A stretch of DNA of 41,641 nucleotides from Desulfovibrio sp. (GCF_009712225.1 NZ_WASP01000019.1:1-41641), one strand, 5' to 3'. Shown: positions 32,252 through 41,636, counted from the stretch's first letter. Notes: generated from the letters alone by a model not told the origin. Made by a program: numbers and translations.

Positions 32252-35200
32252 ATGAACATTGCCGCGCTTTTTATCCGCAGACCTGTGGCCACCGTGCTGA
32301 TCATGCTGGGCATGCTGTTTTTTGGCATTGCGGGCTACCGCAACCTGCCGGTCAACCAGCTGCCCACGGTCGATTTTCCCACTATTCAGGTGCAGGCCGA
32401 ACTGGCCGGGGCCGACCCGGAAACCATGGCTTCGTCTGTTGCCACGCCCCTGGAAAAGGAATTCTTCACCATCGCGGGCATTGATTCCATTTCTTCGGTC
32501 AGTTCCACTGGCCGTACGCGCATAACCATACAGTTTGCTCTCGACCGCAACATAGACGCGGCGGCCCTCGACGTGCAGTCGGCCATTGGCCTTGCCCAGC
32601 GTCGTTTGCCTTCCAACATGACCGTGCCGCCCAGTTTCCGCAAGGTTAACCCCGCCGACCTGCCCATCCTGCAACTGCGTATTTCGTCGGCCACGCTGCC
32701 GCTCTATGTGCTCAACGAGTATGCGGACACGCTCATAGGACAGCGGCTTTCCATGGTGGACGGCGTGGCCCAGGTGGTTATCTACGGGCAGAAGCAGTAC
32801 GCCGTGCGCGTGCAGCTGAACCCGGACGAACTGGCAACGCGCGGTCTTGGCATTGACGAGGTGGCCGACGCCGTGGCCGCCGCAAACAGCATGCTGCCCA
32901 CTGGTTCGCTGGAGGGCACACACCACGCCGATTCCATCAAGTCGTCGGGCCAGCTCATGAACGCCAGGGCCTTTCGTGATACGGTGGTGGCCTACCGCAA
33001 CGGCGCGCCCGTGCGGCTGCGCGATCTGGGCGAAGTGGTGGACAGCTTCAAGCAGGACAAGCAGCTGACATGGAGCAACGGCGGCGCGCCCAGCATCATG
33101 CTGGCCGTGGAGCGCCAGCCGGGAACCAACACTGTGCAGGTGGTGGATTCCATCCGCGCGCTTTTGCCAGCGCTGGAAAAACAGCTGCCGCCTTCAGCCA
33201 GGGTCGAGATTTTTTACGACCGGTCAGAATCCATCCGCGAATCGGTGGCGGACGTTAAATTTACCCTGGTGCTCACGGTCTTTCTGGTGGTGCTGGTTAT
33301 CTTCATCTTTCTGCGCAATCTGCCCGCTACCATCATTCCCAGTCTTGCCCTGCCCATGTCGGTCATTTCGACATTCGCCATCATGTCGGTGCTCAATTAC
33401 AGCCTCGACAACCTTTCGCTCATGGCCCTCACCCTGGCCGTGGGCTTTGTGGTAGACGATGCCATCGTCATGCTTGAAAACATCGTGCGCCATCAGGAAA
33501 TGGGCAAAGACCCGCAAACCGCCGCCTTTGACGGCTCGGCGGAAATCGGCTTTACCATTGTTTCCATGACATTATCGTTGGCGGCGGTATTTATTCCCGT
33601 GCTGTTTATGGGCGGTATCGTGGGGCGGCTGTTCCGCGAATTTGCCGTGGTGATCATCGCCGCCATTCTCAGCTCGGGCGTGGTCTCGCTCACGCTTACC
33701 CCCATGCTCTGCGCGTACTTTCTCAAGGCTCAGGCGCACAACATGGCCGGGCACAAGGTTGCCACGGCCGGGCTGTACGGTGCCCTGGAGCGATGTTTTG
33801 ACTGGCTGGCAGACCGGTATTCCCGCTCGCTCGATGTGGTTTTGCGCCATCGGCGCGCTACGCTCTTTGCCTCGCTGGCCTTGCTTGGGCTGACGGTATG
33901 GCTGGGCATGGTTGTGCCCAAGGGCTTTTTGCCCACAGAAGACATGGGGCTGTTGCAGGCCAGCACAGAGGCTGAGCAGGGGGTATCGTTCGAGGGCATG
34001 GTGCGCGCGCAGCACAGCCTTGATCCCGCGTTGGAGTCATCCACCTATGTGGCGGCCTACAATTCCATTGTGGGTATTGTGGGCGGCAGCCAGAGCATGA
34101 ACAACGGCATCCTGCTCATGCGGCTGGCAGAGCACGACAAGCGCCCAGGCATCGAAGCTGTGGCCCAGAAGCTGCGCAAGGATCTCAATACCTCGCCGTC
34201 CATGCGTGTTTTTGTGCGCGTACCACCCACCATCAGCATTGGTGGCCGTGCGTCCAAGGCCCTGTATCAGTACACGCTGTTCGGGCCGGACATGGGGCAG
34301 CTGTTTGAAAGTGCCCAGCGTATCGAAGGAGCCCTGCGCAAGCTGCCAGAATTGCAGGACGTGAACAGCGATCTGCAGCTCAAAAATCCCGAACTGCGTG
34401 TTACCATCGACCGCAACCGTGCGGCAGCCCTTGGTGTTACCCCGCAGCAGATCGAACTGGCCCTGCAATCGGCTTTTGGCTCGCGCGAGGTTTCGACCAT
34501 CTACGCGCCCACGGACGACTATTCGGTCTTTGTGGAATTGCAAAAGCCCTTCCAGAAAGACCGTTCGGCCCTTTCGCGGCTGTATGTACGGTCCAAGAGC
34601 GGCGATCTTGTGCCGCTGGACACCCTGGCCCAGCTTTCGACCGGCGTTGGCCCCATTGCGGTCAACCACAACGGTCAGTTCCCGTCGGTGACAATCTCGT
34701 ACAATCTGCGGCCCGGCGTTTCGCTCAGTCAGGGCGTGGGAGCGGTGGAGACGGCGGCGCGTCCGTTGTTGCCCGATACCGTCACCGCAGAATCGCAGGG
34801 CACGGCCCAGGCCTTCCAGAGCTCGCTCAAAGGTATGGGCTGGCTGCTGGTGCTGGCCATTGTGGTCATCTATCTGGTGCTGGGCATTTTGTACGAAAGT
34901 TTCATCCATCCATTCACCATTCTTTCGGGCCTGCCCTCGGCCGGTTTTGGCGCGCTGGCGACACTGTGGCTGTTTGGGATGGAGCTTGATCTATACGGAT
35001 TTGTTGGCATTATCATGTTGCTGGGCATCGTAAAAAAGAACGCCATCATGATGCTCGACTTTGCCCTTGAAGCGCAGAAGAACAATCCCGCCCTTGACCC
35101 CCTCGATGCCATCACGCAGGGCTGCCATGTACGTTTTCGACCCATCATGATGACCACGGTGGCCGCGCTTATGGGCGCGCTGCCCATTGCCGTGGGCATT

Positions 35201-35410
35201 GGCGCTGGCGCGGACGCCCGCCGGGCTCTGGGGCTGGCCGTTGTGGGCGGGCTGTGTTTTTCGCAGCTGGTAACGCTCTACATCACGCCCGTGTACTATT
35301 ATTATATGGAAAAACTCTCCCGCAGGCTGGGACGCCTTTGGGGTACGCGCTTCAAGCAGAAAGCGCAGGAGAGCGACGACAAGGGGCAGCCCCTCCCCAA
35401 TTCTCACTAG
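32252..35410 (+). CDS. RND multidrug efflux pump, MdtB/MdtC-like
   Basis: A 1052-residue inner-membrane proton-driven exporter. It begins MNIAALFIRRPVATVLIMLGMLFFGIAGYRNLPVNQLPTVDFPTIQV, the usual HAE-1 first helix. The proton relay in TM4 reads LAVGFVVDDAIVMLENIVRH with two Asp, TM10-11 contains GFVGIIMLLGIVKKNAIMMLDFALEA with the relay Lys, and two large porter loops are present. The 'VDFPTIQV' loop is most like MdtB/MdtC. GAGGGAG precedes the ATG. Neither a membrane-fusion protein nor a TolC-like channel is adjacent, so it must borrow partners or have them elsewhere. Confidence 0.93.
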   Translation: MNIAALFIRRPVATVLIMLGMLFFGIAGYRNLPVNQLPTVDFPTIQVQAELAGADPETMASSVATPLEKEFFTIAGIDSISSVSSTGRTRITIQFALDRNIDAAALDVQSAIGLAQRRLPSNMTVPPSFRKVNPADLPILQLRISSATLPLYVLNEYADTLIGQRLSMVDGVAQVVIYGQKQYAVRVQLNPDELATRGLGIDEVADAVAAANSMLPTGSLEGTHHADSIKSSGQLMNARAFRDTVVAYRNGAPVRLRDLGEVVDSFKQDKQLTWSNGGAPSIMLAVERQPGTNTVQVVDSIRALLPALEKQLPPSARVEIFYDRSESIRESVADVKFTLVLTVFLVVLVIFIFLRNLPATIIPSLALPMSVISTFAIMSVLNYSLDNLSLMALTLAVGFVVDDAIVMLENIVRHQEMGKDPQTAAFDGSAEIGFTIVSMTLSLAAVFIPVLFMGGIVGRLFREFAVVIIAAILSSGVVSLTLTPMLCAYFLKAQAHNMAGHKVATAGLYGALERCFDWLADRYSRSLDVVLRHRRATLFASLALLGLTVWLGMVVPKGFLPTEDMGLLQASTEAEQGVSFEGMVRAQHSLDPALESSTYVAAYNSIVGIVGGSQSMNNGILLMRLAEHDKRPGIEAVAQKLRKDLNTSPSMRVFVRVPPTISIGGRASKALYQYTLFGPDMGQLFESAQRIEGALRKLPELQDVNSDLQLKNPELRVTIDRNRAAALGVTPQQIELALQSAFGSREVSTIYAPTDDYSVFVELQKPFQKDRSALSRLYVRSKSGDLVPLDTLAQLSTGVGPIAVNHNGQFPSVTISYNLRPGVSLSQGVGAVETAARPLLPDTVTAESQGTAQAFQSSLKGMGWLLVLAIVVIYLVLGILYESFIHPFTILSGLPSAGFGALATLWLFGMELDLYGFVGIIMLLGIVKKNAIMMLDFALEAQKNNPALDPLDAITQGCHVRFRPIMMTTVAALMGALPIAVGIGAGADARRALGLAVVGGLCFSQLVTLYITPVYYYYMEKLSRRLGRLWGTRFKQKAQESDDKGQPLPNSH

Positions 35411-35428
35411 ACCGGTTCTGGAGGCCTC

Positions 35429-36223
35429 ATGAGCATGCAGCATCAGCCCTTTTCACCCCCACCTGCCGATCCCGGCGAATCCGCGTCGTGCAGGCGTTGC
35501 GGCATGTGCTGTTTGCGGGGCGGGCCCACACTGATGGTCAGTGATACGGCCCTGCTTGTTTCCGGCACACTGACTCTCGACGCGCTGGTGTGCTTGCGTG
35601 CGGGCGAGTGGGCGCGCGACGATTCGCGCAATGCCCTGCGTCCCCTGGAAGGGGAGCGCATCAAGATAGCCGGGCCGGGGGGCAGGGTGCACCCCTGGCG
35701 TTGCCTGTATTACCGCGAGGGCGTGGGCTGCGGCATCTACAAGCAGCGGCCTGCCCAGTGCGAGGCCCTGTTCTGCATGGATACCGGGCCACTGGAAGTG
35801 CTGCTGGCCAAGGGGCGGCACATGGGGCGTTTTGCGGCACTCAATGTCTTGAGCGGCGGCGTACCCGGTTTCAGCAATCTGAACGCCTCGGTTATCGCCA
35901 TATTGCCCGACCTTGTGAGTGCCCACGAAGAACAGGTTTCAGTGCGTGAAACCCTTGAGCTGGCCGACCGGCTGGGCTTTTATCCCGCACAGGGGCATGG
36001 TCTTGCCGTGGAGCGCACCGCCGGGCACGAAACGCCGCTTGAAGGCAGCGAACGCGAGCAGGCCGTGGCCGAGCTGGGCGAAGCCGCCCGCACGGACGCC
36101 GCCTTTCGCGAACTGTGTGTCGAGCGGGGTGGCATACCCGCAACCATATTGCCCTTTTTGCTGGGCCGTTCCATCAGGGACCTGCTGGCAGAGGTGGGCC
36201 TCAAACCCGCGCAAGGCCGATAG
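35429..36223 (+). CDS. YkgJ family cysteine-cluster protein
   Basis: A 264-residue soluble protein with the YkgJ/Fe-Zn-binding cluster. The N-terminal ASCRRCGMCCLRGGP carries CxxCxxCC, and CLYYREGVGCGIYKQRPAQCEALFC supplies the second Cys group. The family is proposed to bind zinc or an iron-sulfur centre; function is not established. Beyond about residue 120 the sequence is helical with no recognised domain and makes the protein larger than typical members. GGAGG lies eight bases before the ATG, 18 bases after the RND gene. Confidence 0.82.
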   Translation: MSMQHQPFSPPPADPGESASCRRCGMCCLRGGPTLMVSDTALLVSGTLTLDALVCLRAGEWARDDSRNALRPLEGERIKIAGPGGRVHPWRCLYYREGVGCGIYKQRPAQCEALFCMDTGPLEVLLAKGRHMGRFAALNVLSGGVPGFSNLNASVIAILPDLVSAHEEQVSVRETLELADRLGFYPAQGHGLAVERTAGHETPLEGSEREQAVAELGEAARTDAAFRELCVERGGIPATILPFLLGRSIRDLLAEVGLKPAQGR

Positions 36224-36273
36224 CCAGCCAGCCGTTCACCGGCAGTATACTGAATCGTCTGGCAGGCCTGTGG

Positions 36274-36302
36274 TTGACAGAACTGGCCTGCGTACCTAAC
36301 TT
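36274..36302 (+). promoter_or_regulatory. candidate sigma-70 promoter for ribBA
   Basis: A perfect TTGACA (36274-36279) and TAACTT (36297-36302) are 17 bases apart. The -35 overlaps the loop of a GCAGGCC/GGCCTGC inverted repeat at 36262-36290. The -10 is weak. Confidence 0.4.
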
Positions 36303-36353
36303 TGCTTCAAGTAAAAAAATTCACGCCCCCCGGCGGGCAATGAAGGAAGCAAC

Positions 36354-37568
36354 ATGCCACTGTGCAGCATTGAAGAGGCCATTGCCGACATCCGGCAGGG
36401 CAAGATGATTATTCTGGTGGATGACGAAGGCCGCGAAAACGAAGGCGACCTTACCATGGCCGCCGAGCATGTGACCCCGGAAGCCATCAATTTTATGGCC
36501 AAATACGGCAGGGGCCTTATCTGCCTGCCCATGGCCCCCGAAATTATTGACAAGCTGCAGCTGCCTCTCATGACCCAGCGCAACGGGTCGCGTTTTGGAA
36601 CCAACTTCACCATCTCCATTGAGGCGCGTGAGGGCGTTACCACGGGTATTTCCGCGGCAGACCGGGCCACCACCATTCTGGCTGCCGTGGCCGACAATGT
36701 GCGCCCCGACGACATCGTGACCCCCGGCCATATCTTTCCGCTGCGCGCCAAGGCTGGCGGCGTGCTTTCGCGCGCCGGGCAGACCGAAGGCGGCGTTGAC
36801 CTTTCCCGTCTTGCGGGTCTCAAACCCGCGTCGGTCATCTGCGAGATCATGCGCGACGACGGCACCATGGCCCGCATGCCCGATCTGGAAATTTTTGCAG
36901 AAGAGCACGGCCTCAAGATTGCGGCAGTCAAAGACCTGATCCGCTACCGCCTTGACCGTGGTCAGGTTTCCGTGCGTCGCGTGGCCCAGGCCCACCTGCC
37001 CACCCGCTTTGGTGACTTTACCGTGATGGCCTACGAAAGCGAAAACGAACCTGGAACCCATCTGGCACTGGTCAAGGGCGATCTTTCCACGCCTGAACCG
37101 GTGCTCACCCGCATCCACAGCGAATGCCTCACGGGCGATGCGCTGGGCTCGCTGCGCTGCGACTGCGGCGGTCAGTTGGGTGCCGCCCTGCACCAGATTG
37201 AAAAGGAAGGGCGCGGCGCGTTGCTGTACATGCGTCAGGAAGGGCGCGGCATCGGCCTTGCCAACAAGATCAAGGCCTACGCGCTGCAGGATCAGGGCTA
37301 CGACACCGTGGAAGCCAACCGCAAGCTGGGCTTCCCCCCGGATCTGCGCGACTACGGTACTGGCGCGCAGATGCTGGTGGACCTTGGCATTCACAAAATC
37401 CGCCTGCTCACCAACAACCCCAAAAAGATCGTGGGGCTTTCGGGCTACGGCATTGAGATTGTGGAGCGGGTTTCCATCGAAATGGAAGCCTGCCCCGAAA
37501 ACGAAAATTACCTGCGAACCAAAAAAGAAAAGATGGCACACATGCTTTCGTGCTCGTGCCACCGTTAA
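36354..37568 (+). CDS. ribBA: bifunctional DHBP synthase/GTP cyclohydrolase II RibBA
   Basis: A 404-residue enzyme starting both branches of riboflavin synthesis. N-terminal half: [27 protein letters not shown] with the catalytic acidic loop, and [25 protein letters not shown]-terminal half: [24 protein letters not shown] with the three zinc cysteines, [22 protein letters not shown], and the GTP-binding NYG-like [14 protein letters not shown]. Both active sites appear complete. GGAAG precedes the ATG. The last residues SCSCHR add an unusual cysteine tail. No FMN riboswitch was recognised in the 130-base leader. A strong terminator follows. Confidence 0.96.
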   Translation: MPLCSIEEAIADIRQGKMIILVDDEGRENEGDLTMAAEHVTPEAINFMAKYGRGLICLPMAPEIIDKLQLPLMTQRNGSRFGTNFTISIEAREGVTTGISAADRATTILAAVADNVRPDDIVTPGHIFPLRAKAGGVLSRAGQTEGGVDLSRLAGLKPASVICEIMRDDGTMARMPDLEIFAEEHGLKIAAVKDLIRYRLDRGQVSVRRVAQAHLPTRFGDFTVMAYESENEPGTHLALVKGDLSTPEPVLTRIHSECLTGDALGSLRCDCGGQLGAALHQIEKEGRGALLYMRQEGRGIGLANKIKAYALQDQGYDTVEANRKLGFPPDLRDYGTGAQMLVDLGIHKIRLLTNNPKKIVGLSGYGIEIVERVSIEMEACPENENYLRTKKEKMAHMLSCSCHR

Positions 37569-37576
37569 GACCTGTT

Positions 37577-37610
37577 GCGCCGCCCCATCCGGGGCGGCGC
37601 TTGTTTTTTT
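37577..37610 (+). terminator. terminator after ribBA
   Basis: GCGCCGCCCC (37577-37586) pairs with GGGGCGGCGC (37591-37600) around ATCC, followed by TTG and seven T. Confidence 0.93.
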
Positions 37611-37680
37611 GACAAGCCGCAGGAGTGGCAGGCGAGAGCGCTGCCAGCACCCGGAGCAGAAAATACAGGGAGGCGACATC

Positions 37681-38229
37681 ATGGGTCCGATCGAAATGCT
37701 TAAATCTCAGTTTGCTCTGTTGTGGCGGTTTTTGGGCTTTTTTCAGCCGCCCTTGCTGCGCCTGCTGCATATAAGCGTGGTTGGTCTGGTGGTGTTGCAG
37801 GTACTGACCCAACTGGCGGGAATGAGCATGACCCACGCCATTTCGGGTCTTGTGCTCAGCATGCTGGGGCTGGGGCTCATAGCCCTTGGACTGGGCACGC
37901 GCGGGCCGCGCCACTACTATCCCTATCTCTGGGGTGACATGGATCAGCTGAAGAGAGATGTGGCCGCCATTCGCAGTGGCAAGCTCATCATCGCACCCCG
38001 GCCCAAGGGGCTGGCCTGCGTGGTGCAGGGTCTTGGCATGGGCGCGCTGGCCATGAGCATGATCTCCGGCCTGTGGCTCTTCCGCTCGTGGCAGATGGGT
38101 GAAATATCGCACGCTGCCGCTACCATGCACGGCATATTTGTGTTTCTGCTGGTTGCCTATGCTGTTGGGCACGGCGGTATGGCCATGGGGCATTTTTTCT
38201 TCTGGAAAAAAGCCGCAGCCAAAAAATAG
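37681..38229 (+). CDS. b-type cytochrome-like membrane protein
   Basis: A 182-residue protein with four membrane helices. Histidines occur in or at the ends of three of them: LLRLLHISVVGLVVLQVL, MTHAISGLVLSMLGLGLIAL, and the fourth HAAATMHGIFVFLLVAYAVGHGGMAMGHFFF. This pattern fits small di-heme cytochrome b561/b6-type electron carriers, though it has no clear family signature I can name. GGAGG precedes the ATG after the ribBA terminator, so it has its own or a read-through promoter. It lies 570 bases before the lactate dehydrogenase genes; a link between them is inference only. Confidence 0.65.
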   Translation: MGPIEMLKSQFALLWRFLGFFQPPLLRLLHISVVGLVVLQVLTQLAGMSMTHAISGLVLSMLGLGLIALGLGTRGPRHYYPYLWGDMDQLKRDVAAIRSGKLIIAPRPKGLACVVQGLGMGALAMSMISGLWLFRSWQMGEISHAAATMHGIFVFLLVAYAVGHGGMAMGHFFFWKKAAAKK

Positions 38230-38505
38230 CAGGCACACGGATAAAATTTGTGCTGCATGCGTCCGCCTGGCAGGGTTTTGGCCGCATGCTGGCGCAGAGG
38301 TGATGACAGCGTGAAGGGCCCTGGCCTGACGCTCAAAAAGGCTGCGCTGTTTGCGGGTTGGCTTTTAAAGCACGATCTGCAAAACCAGACGGCAAACGGG
38401 TATTTGTTTGTTGCGGCAATGGCTGTCATCTTTTTTTTCACATATTCTTTCCGGCTACAGGGTATGAAGACCCCCGGCGTTCTGTTTTTTTACTCTCCTT
38501 GTCTC

Positions 38506-38527
38506 ATTGTTAACTCTCTGTAACAAT
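38506..38527. promoter_or_regulatory. ATTGTTA-N8-TAACAAT palindrome
   Basis: Exact 7-base arms around eight bases. TTGTTA/TAACAA half-sites resemble those of Rex, but Rex sites normally have a six-base spacer between them, so this may be another regulator. Confidence 0.45.
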
Positions 38528-38590
38528 TCAGATTGCCTTGTTGCGTTGGTTTCAGCAGCGGCAGGTAAACTGCCGCAGGGCGTTATGCTG

Positions 38591-38646
38591 GTTTGCAAAG
38601 GTCAGACTGTGATACCAAAGTTTTTTGGCTTGTGCCCTTTGCAAAC
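38591..38646. promoter_or_regulatory. paired TTTGCAAA palindromes (operator pair)
   Basis: GTTTGCAAAGG (38591-38601) and its exact reverse complement CCTTTGCAAAC (38636-38646) are 11-base inverted arms; each contains the self-complementary TTTGCAAA. Their centres are 46 bases apart. CCAAA/TTTGG lies between them. The right copy overlaps the candidate -35 at 38638. Either DNA looping by a regulator or an RNA hairpin is possible. Confidence 0.55.
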
Positions 38647-38666
38647 TTGTCAAACAACGCTATAGG
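38638..38666 (+). promoter_or_regulatory. candidate promoter for lactate dehydrogenase operon
   Basis: TTTGCA (38638-38643) and TATAGG (38661-38666) are 17 bases apart, each 4/6 matches to consensus. The -35 is inside the right TTTGCAAA palindrome, a position suited to control. Confidence 0.4.
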
Positions 38667-38800
38667 TCTTCATTCTCGTAAAAAAGTTGACCGACTGTTC
38701 AAACAGCCGTATGAGAATCGAAACTATCAGGCCCGCGCAAGGGGCGCGCGGTCTGTGCCTTACCATAAAGACGTTGACGACGGACTTTTAAGGAGGCCTT

Positions 38801-40186
38801 ATGGCAAGCCAGGCGTTGATTAAAGATTTCGAAGACATGATCGGCAAGGAAAACGTTTTCAGTTCCGAAGCCGACCGCATGAGCTACTCGTATGATTCGG
38901 CGGTTCTGCCCCCGGTCATGCCCTCTTTGGTTGTGCGTCCCACCACCAAGGAACAGCTCGGCCAGTGTGTGAAAAAGCTGTATGACAACGGCATTCCCAT
39001 GACCGTGCGCGGCGCGGGTACCAATCTTTCCGGCGGCACCATTCCCGACAAGTCTGAAACCGTGGTTATTCTTACCACCGGTCTCAACCGCATCCTTGAA
39101 ATCAACTCCGACGACCTGTACGCCGTGGTTGAACCCGGCGTTATCACCGCCGAATTTGCCGCCACCGTGGCCAAGAAAAATCTGTTCTACCCCCCCGATC
39201 CGGGCTCTCAGGCTGTGTCTACCCTTGCCGGTAACATTGCTGAAAACGCCGGTGGCCTGCGCGGCCTCAAGTACGGCGTTACCAAGGATTACCTCATGGG
39301 CATCGAATTTTTCGACGCCACGGGCGAAGTGGTCAAATCCGGCTCGCGTACGGTCAAGTGCGTTACCGGTTACAACCTCGCCGGCATGATGGTGCAGTCT
39401 GAAGGCACGCTGGGCATCATTTCTGAAGCCATCCTCAAGCTGGTGCCGCCGCCCAAGGCCTCCAAGGCCCTGATGGCCGTGTTCTCCGACGTGCAGGACG
39501 CCGCCGATGCCGTTGCTGGCATCATTGCCGCCCACGTTGTGCCCTGTACTCTCGAATTCCTCGACAACAACACCATCGTGCGCGTTGACGACTTCACCAA
39601 GGCTGGCCTGCCGCGCGAAGCTGGCGCCATCCTGCTGATCGAAGTGGACGGTCACCCCGCACAGGTTGCCGACGACGCCGAAGCCGTTGAAAAAGTGCTG
39701 AAGGCCAACCGCGCCACCGCCGTGCACGTGCCCAAGGACGCCGCTGAAAAGTTCAAGCTGTGGGAAGCCCGCCGCATGGCCCTGCCCGTGCTGGCTCGTG
39801 CCCGTCCCACCACTGTGCTTGAAGACGCCACCGTGCCGCGTTCGCAGATTCCTGCCATGGTCAAGGCTGTTAACGACATCGCCGCCAAGTACCGCCTCGA
39901 AGTGGGTACCTTTGGTCATGCTGGTGACGGCAACCTGCACCCCACCTTCCTGTGCGACAAGCGCGACGCGGACGAATTCAAGCGAGTGGAAGAAGCCATC
40001 GACGAAATGTTCGATACGGCCATCAAGCTGCAGGGCACCCTTTCGGGCGAGCACGGCATCGGCACCGCCAAGTCCAAGTGGATGGAAAAGGAAACCTCCC
40101 GCGGCACCATTCTGTTCTCGCAGCGGTTGCGCCGCGCTCTTGATCCCAAGGGCCTGCTCAACTCCACCAAACTGGTGGGCATCTAG
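38801..40186 (+). CDS. lactate/glycolate dehydrogenase, FAD subunit (GlcD type)
   Basis: A 461-residue FAD-linked oxidase expected to oxidise lactate (or glycolate) to pyruvate (or glyoxylate). PCMH FAD-binding motifs: VRGAGTNLSGGTIPDKSE, YPPDPGSQAVSTLAGNIAENAGGLRGLKYGVTKDYLMGIEF and VTGYNLAGMMVQSEGTLGII; C-terminal cap: GTFGHAGDGNLHPTFLCD and LSGEHGIGTAKSKWM. The length and pairing match the lactate dehydrogenase of the Desulfovibrio organic-acid oxidation locus. TAAGGAGG gives a very strong ribosome site. The next gene encodes the Fe-S partner. A lactate permease or pyruvate oxidoreductase is not upstream here, unlike in D. vulgaris as I recall it. Confidence 0.88.
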   Translation: MASQALIKDFEDMIGKENVFSSEADRMSYSYDSAVLPPVMPSLVVRPTTKEQLGQCVKKLYDNGIPMTVRGAGTNLSGGTIPDKSETVVILTTGLNRILEINSDDLYAVVEPGVITAEFAATVAKKNLFYPPDPGSQAVSTLAGNIAENAGGLRGLKYGVTKDYLMGIEFFDATGEVVKSGSRTVKCVTGYNLAGMMVQSEGTLGIISEAILKLVPPPKASKALMAVFSDVQDAADAVAGIIAAHVVPCTLEFLDNNTIVRVDDFTKAGLPREAGAILLIEVDGHPAQVADDAEAVEKVLKANRATAVHVPKDAAEKFKLWEARRMALPVLARARPTTVLEDATVPRSQIPAMVKAVNDIAAKYRLEVGTFGHAGDGNLHPTFLCDKRDADEFKRVEEAIDEMFDTAIKLQGTLSGEHGIGTAKSKWMEKETSRGTILFSQRLRRALDPKGLLNSTKLVGI

Positions 40187-40303
40187 GCACAGCCTGGCAT
40201 TGCAGCGATTCGGGGGCCTGCCCCCGTGTCATCCGGCGGCGGTCGGCCACAGGGCTGGCGCTGCCGGGCAAGAGCAAAAATTCAACCGCTCCAGGAGCGT
40301 TTC

Positions 40304-41599
40304 ATGAGTACTATGCACGAACTGGCCCAGCGCCTTATGGCCCTGGACGACAGGATCACTGCCTGCATGAAATGCGGCATGTGCCAGGCCGTGTGCCCCA
40401 TGTTCGGTGCCACCGGCATGGAAGCCGACGTGGCTCGCGGCAAACTGGCCCTTATTGATAATCTGGCCCATGAGATGATCAAGGATCCCGAGGCTGTTGC
40501 CGAAAAACTGGGCCGCTGCCTTTTGTGCGGTTCCTGTCAGGCATCCTGCCCTCCGGGCGTCCAGATTATGGACGTCTTCATGGAAGCCCGCGAAATTGTT
40601 AACGAGTTTGTCGGACTGCACCCGGTCAAGAAGATGATCTTCCGTTCGCTTCTGACCAAGCCCGGCCTGTTCAACTTTGCCATGCGCGTGGGCGCACCCA
40701 TGCAGGGCCTGATCTTTGGCTCCAGCAACGACGCCCAGGGCACCGTGTGCGCACCCCTGCTCAACTTTATGCTGGGCGACCGTCATATCCACCCCCTGGC
40801 AAAAACGCCGCTGCACGCCCGCTATGGCGCGCTTGACGAGCCCCGCCGCGCTGGCGGACTCAAGGTGGCTTTCTTCCCCGGTTGCGTGGGCGACAAAATG
40901 TATATTGAAATGGCCGAAGCCTGCATGAAGGTGCTGCGTCACCACAATGTGGCCGTGTTTATGCCCAAAAACCTCACCTGCTGTGGTATTCCGGCCCTTT
41001 CGTCCGGCGATGCCAAGGGCATGGTGGAGCAGATGCGCGTAAACGTGGAAGCCCTTAAAAACGGCGACTTCGACTACATCCTCAGCCCCTGCGGTTCTTG
41101 CACCTCTACGGTCAAGGAACTGTGGCCCCGCTACGCGCACCGCCTCGGTTCTGTTGAGAAGCGCAAGGTTGAAGAAATTGCCGCCAAGGCGATGGATATC
41201 AATGCCTTCCTGGTGGATGTGCTTAAGGTGCAGCCCGCCGAACAGGCCCAGGACAACGCGGTTAGCGTGACTTACCACGATTCTTGCCACCTCAAGAAAT
41301 CGCTGGGTGTGGTCAGCCAGCCCCGCGCCATCATTGCGGCCAACCCCGCCTACAAGGTTACGGAAATGGCCGAAGCCGACCGCTGCTGTGGTTGCGGCGG
41401 GTCGTTCAACCTTTTCCACTATGACTTCTCGCGTAAGATCGGTCAGCGCAAGCGCAACAACGTGGTGGCTTCCGGCGCCAAGATTGTGGCCGCTGGTTGC
41501 CCCGCATGCATGATGCAGCTTGAAGACGTGCTTTCGCATAACCATGACTCTGTGCGTGTCAAGCACACCATAGAGCTGTACGCCGAAAGCCTGAAGTAG
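40304..41599 (+). CDS. lactate/glycolate dehydrogenase, Fe-S subunit (CCG type)
   Basis: A 431-residue electron-transfer partner. Two ferredoxin clusters are encoded: CMKCGMCQAVCPMFG and CLLCGSCQASCPPGV. Two CCG domains follow, FFPGCVGDKMY...KNLTCCGIPALSSGD and YHDSCHLKKSLG...DRCCGCGGSFN, which probably bind a further iron-sulfur group. Electrons would pass from FAD to a membrane acceptor. The start at 40304 has CAGGAG upstream; an in-frame start at 40226 adds a basic, unlikely leader. It follows the FAD subunit by about 117 bases. Confidence 0.9.
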   Translation: MSTMHELAQRLMALDDRITACMKCGMCQAVCPMFGATGMEADVARGKLALIDNLAHEMIKDPEAVAEKLGRCLLCGSCQASCPPGVQIMDVFMEAREIVNEFVGLHPVKKMIFRSLLTKPGLFNFAMRVGAPMQGLIFGSSNDAQGTVCAPLLNFMLGDRHIHPLAKTPLHARYGALDEPRRAGGLKVAFFPGCVGDKMYIEMAEACMKVLRHHNVAVFMPKNLTCCGIPALSSGDAKGMVEQMRVNVEALKNGDFDYILSPCGSCTSTVKELWPRYAHRLGSVEKRKVEEIAAKAMDINAFLVDVLKVQPAEQAQDNAVSVTYHDSCHLKKSLGVVSQPRAIIAANPAYKVTEMAEADRCCGCGGSFNLFHYDFSRKIGQRKRNNVVASGAKIVAAGCPACMMQLEDVLSHNHDSVRVKHTIELYAESLK

Positions 41600-41604
41600 C
41601 CTGG

Positions 41605-41636
<32 letters not shown>

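Larger units (their letters stand above)
38230..38800 (+). other. regulatory region upstream of lactate dehydrogenase
   Basis: A 571-base gap with no supported gene. It contains an ATTGTTA-N8-TAACAAT repeat at 38506-38527, a GCGGCAG/CTGCCGC hairpin at 38558-38576, paired TTTGCAAA palindromes at 38591-38646 overlapping a candidate promoter, and a leader of about 130 bases that can form ATTCTC/GAGAAT and CCGCGC/GCGCGG stems. A GG-N10-GC match near 38269-38282 has a poor -12 box and is not proposed as a promoter. Confidence 0.55.

Noticed and set aside
38269..38282. Possible sigma-54 promoter upstream of lactate dehydrogenase
   Set aside because: The -24 TGGCAG is fair but the -12 is TGGC instead of TTGC, and it lies more than 500 bases from the gene.
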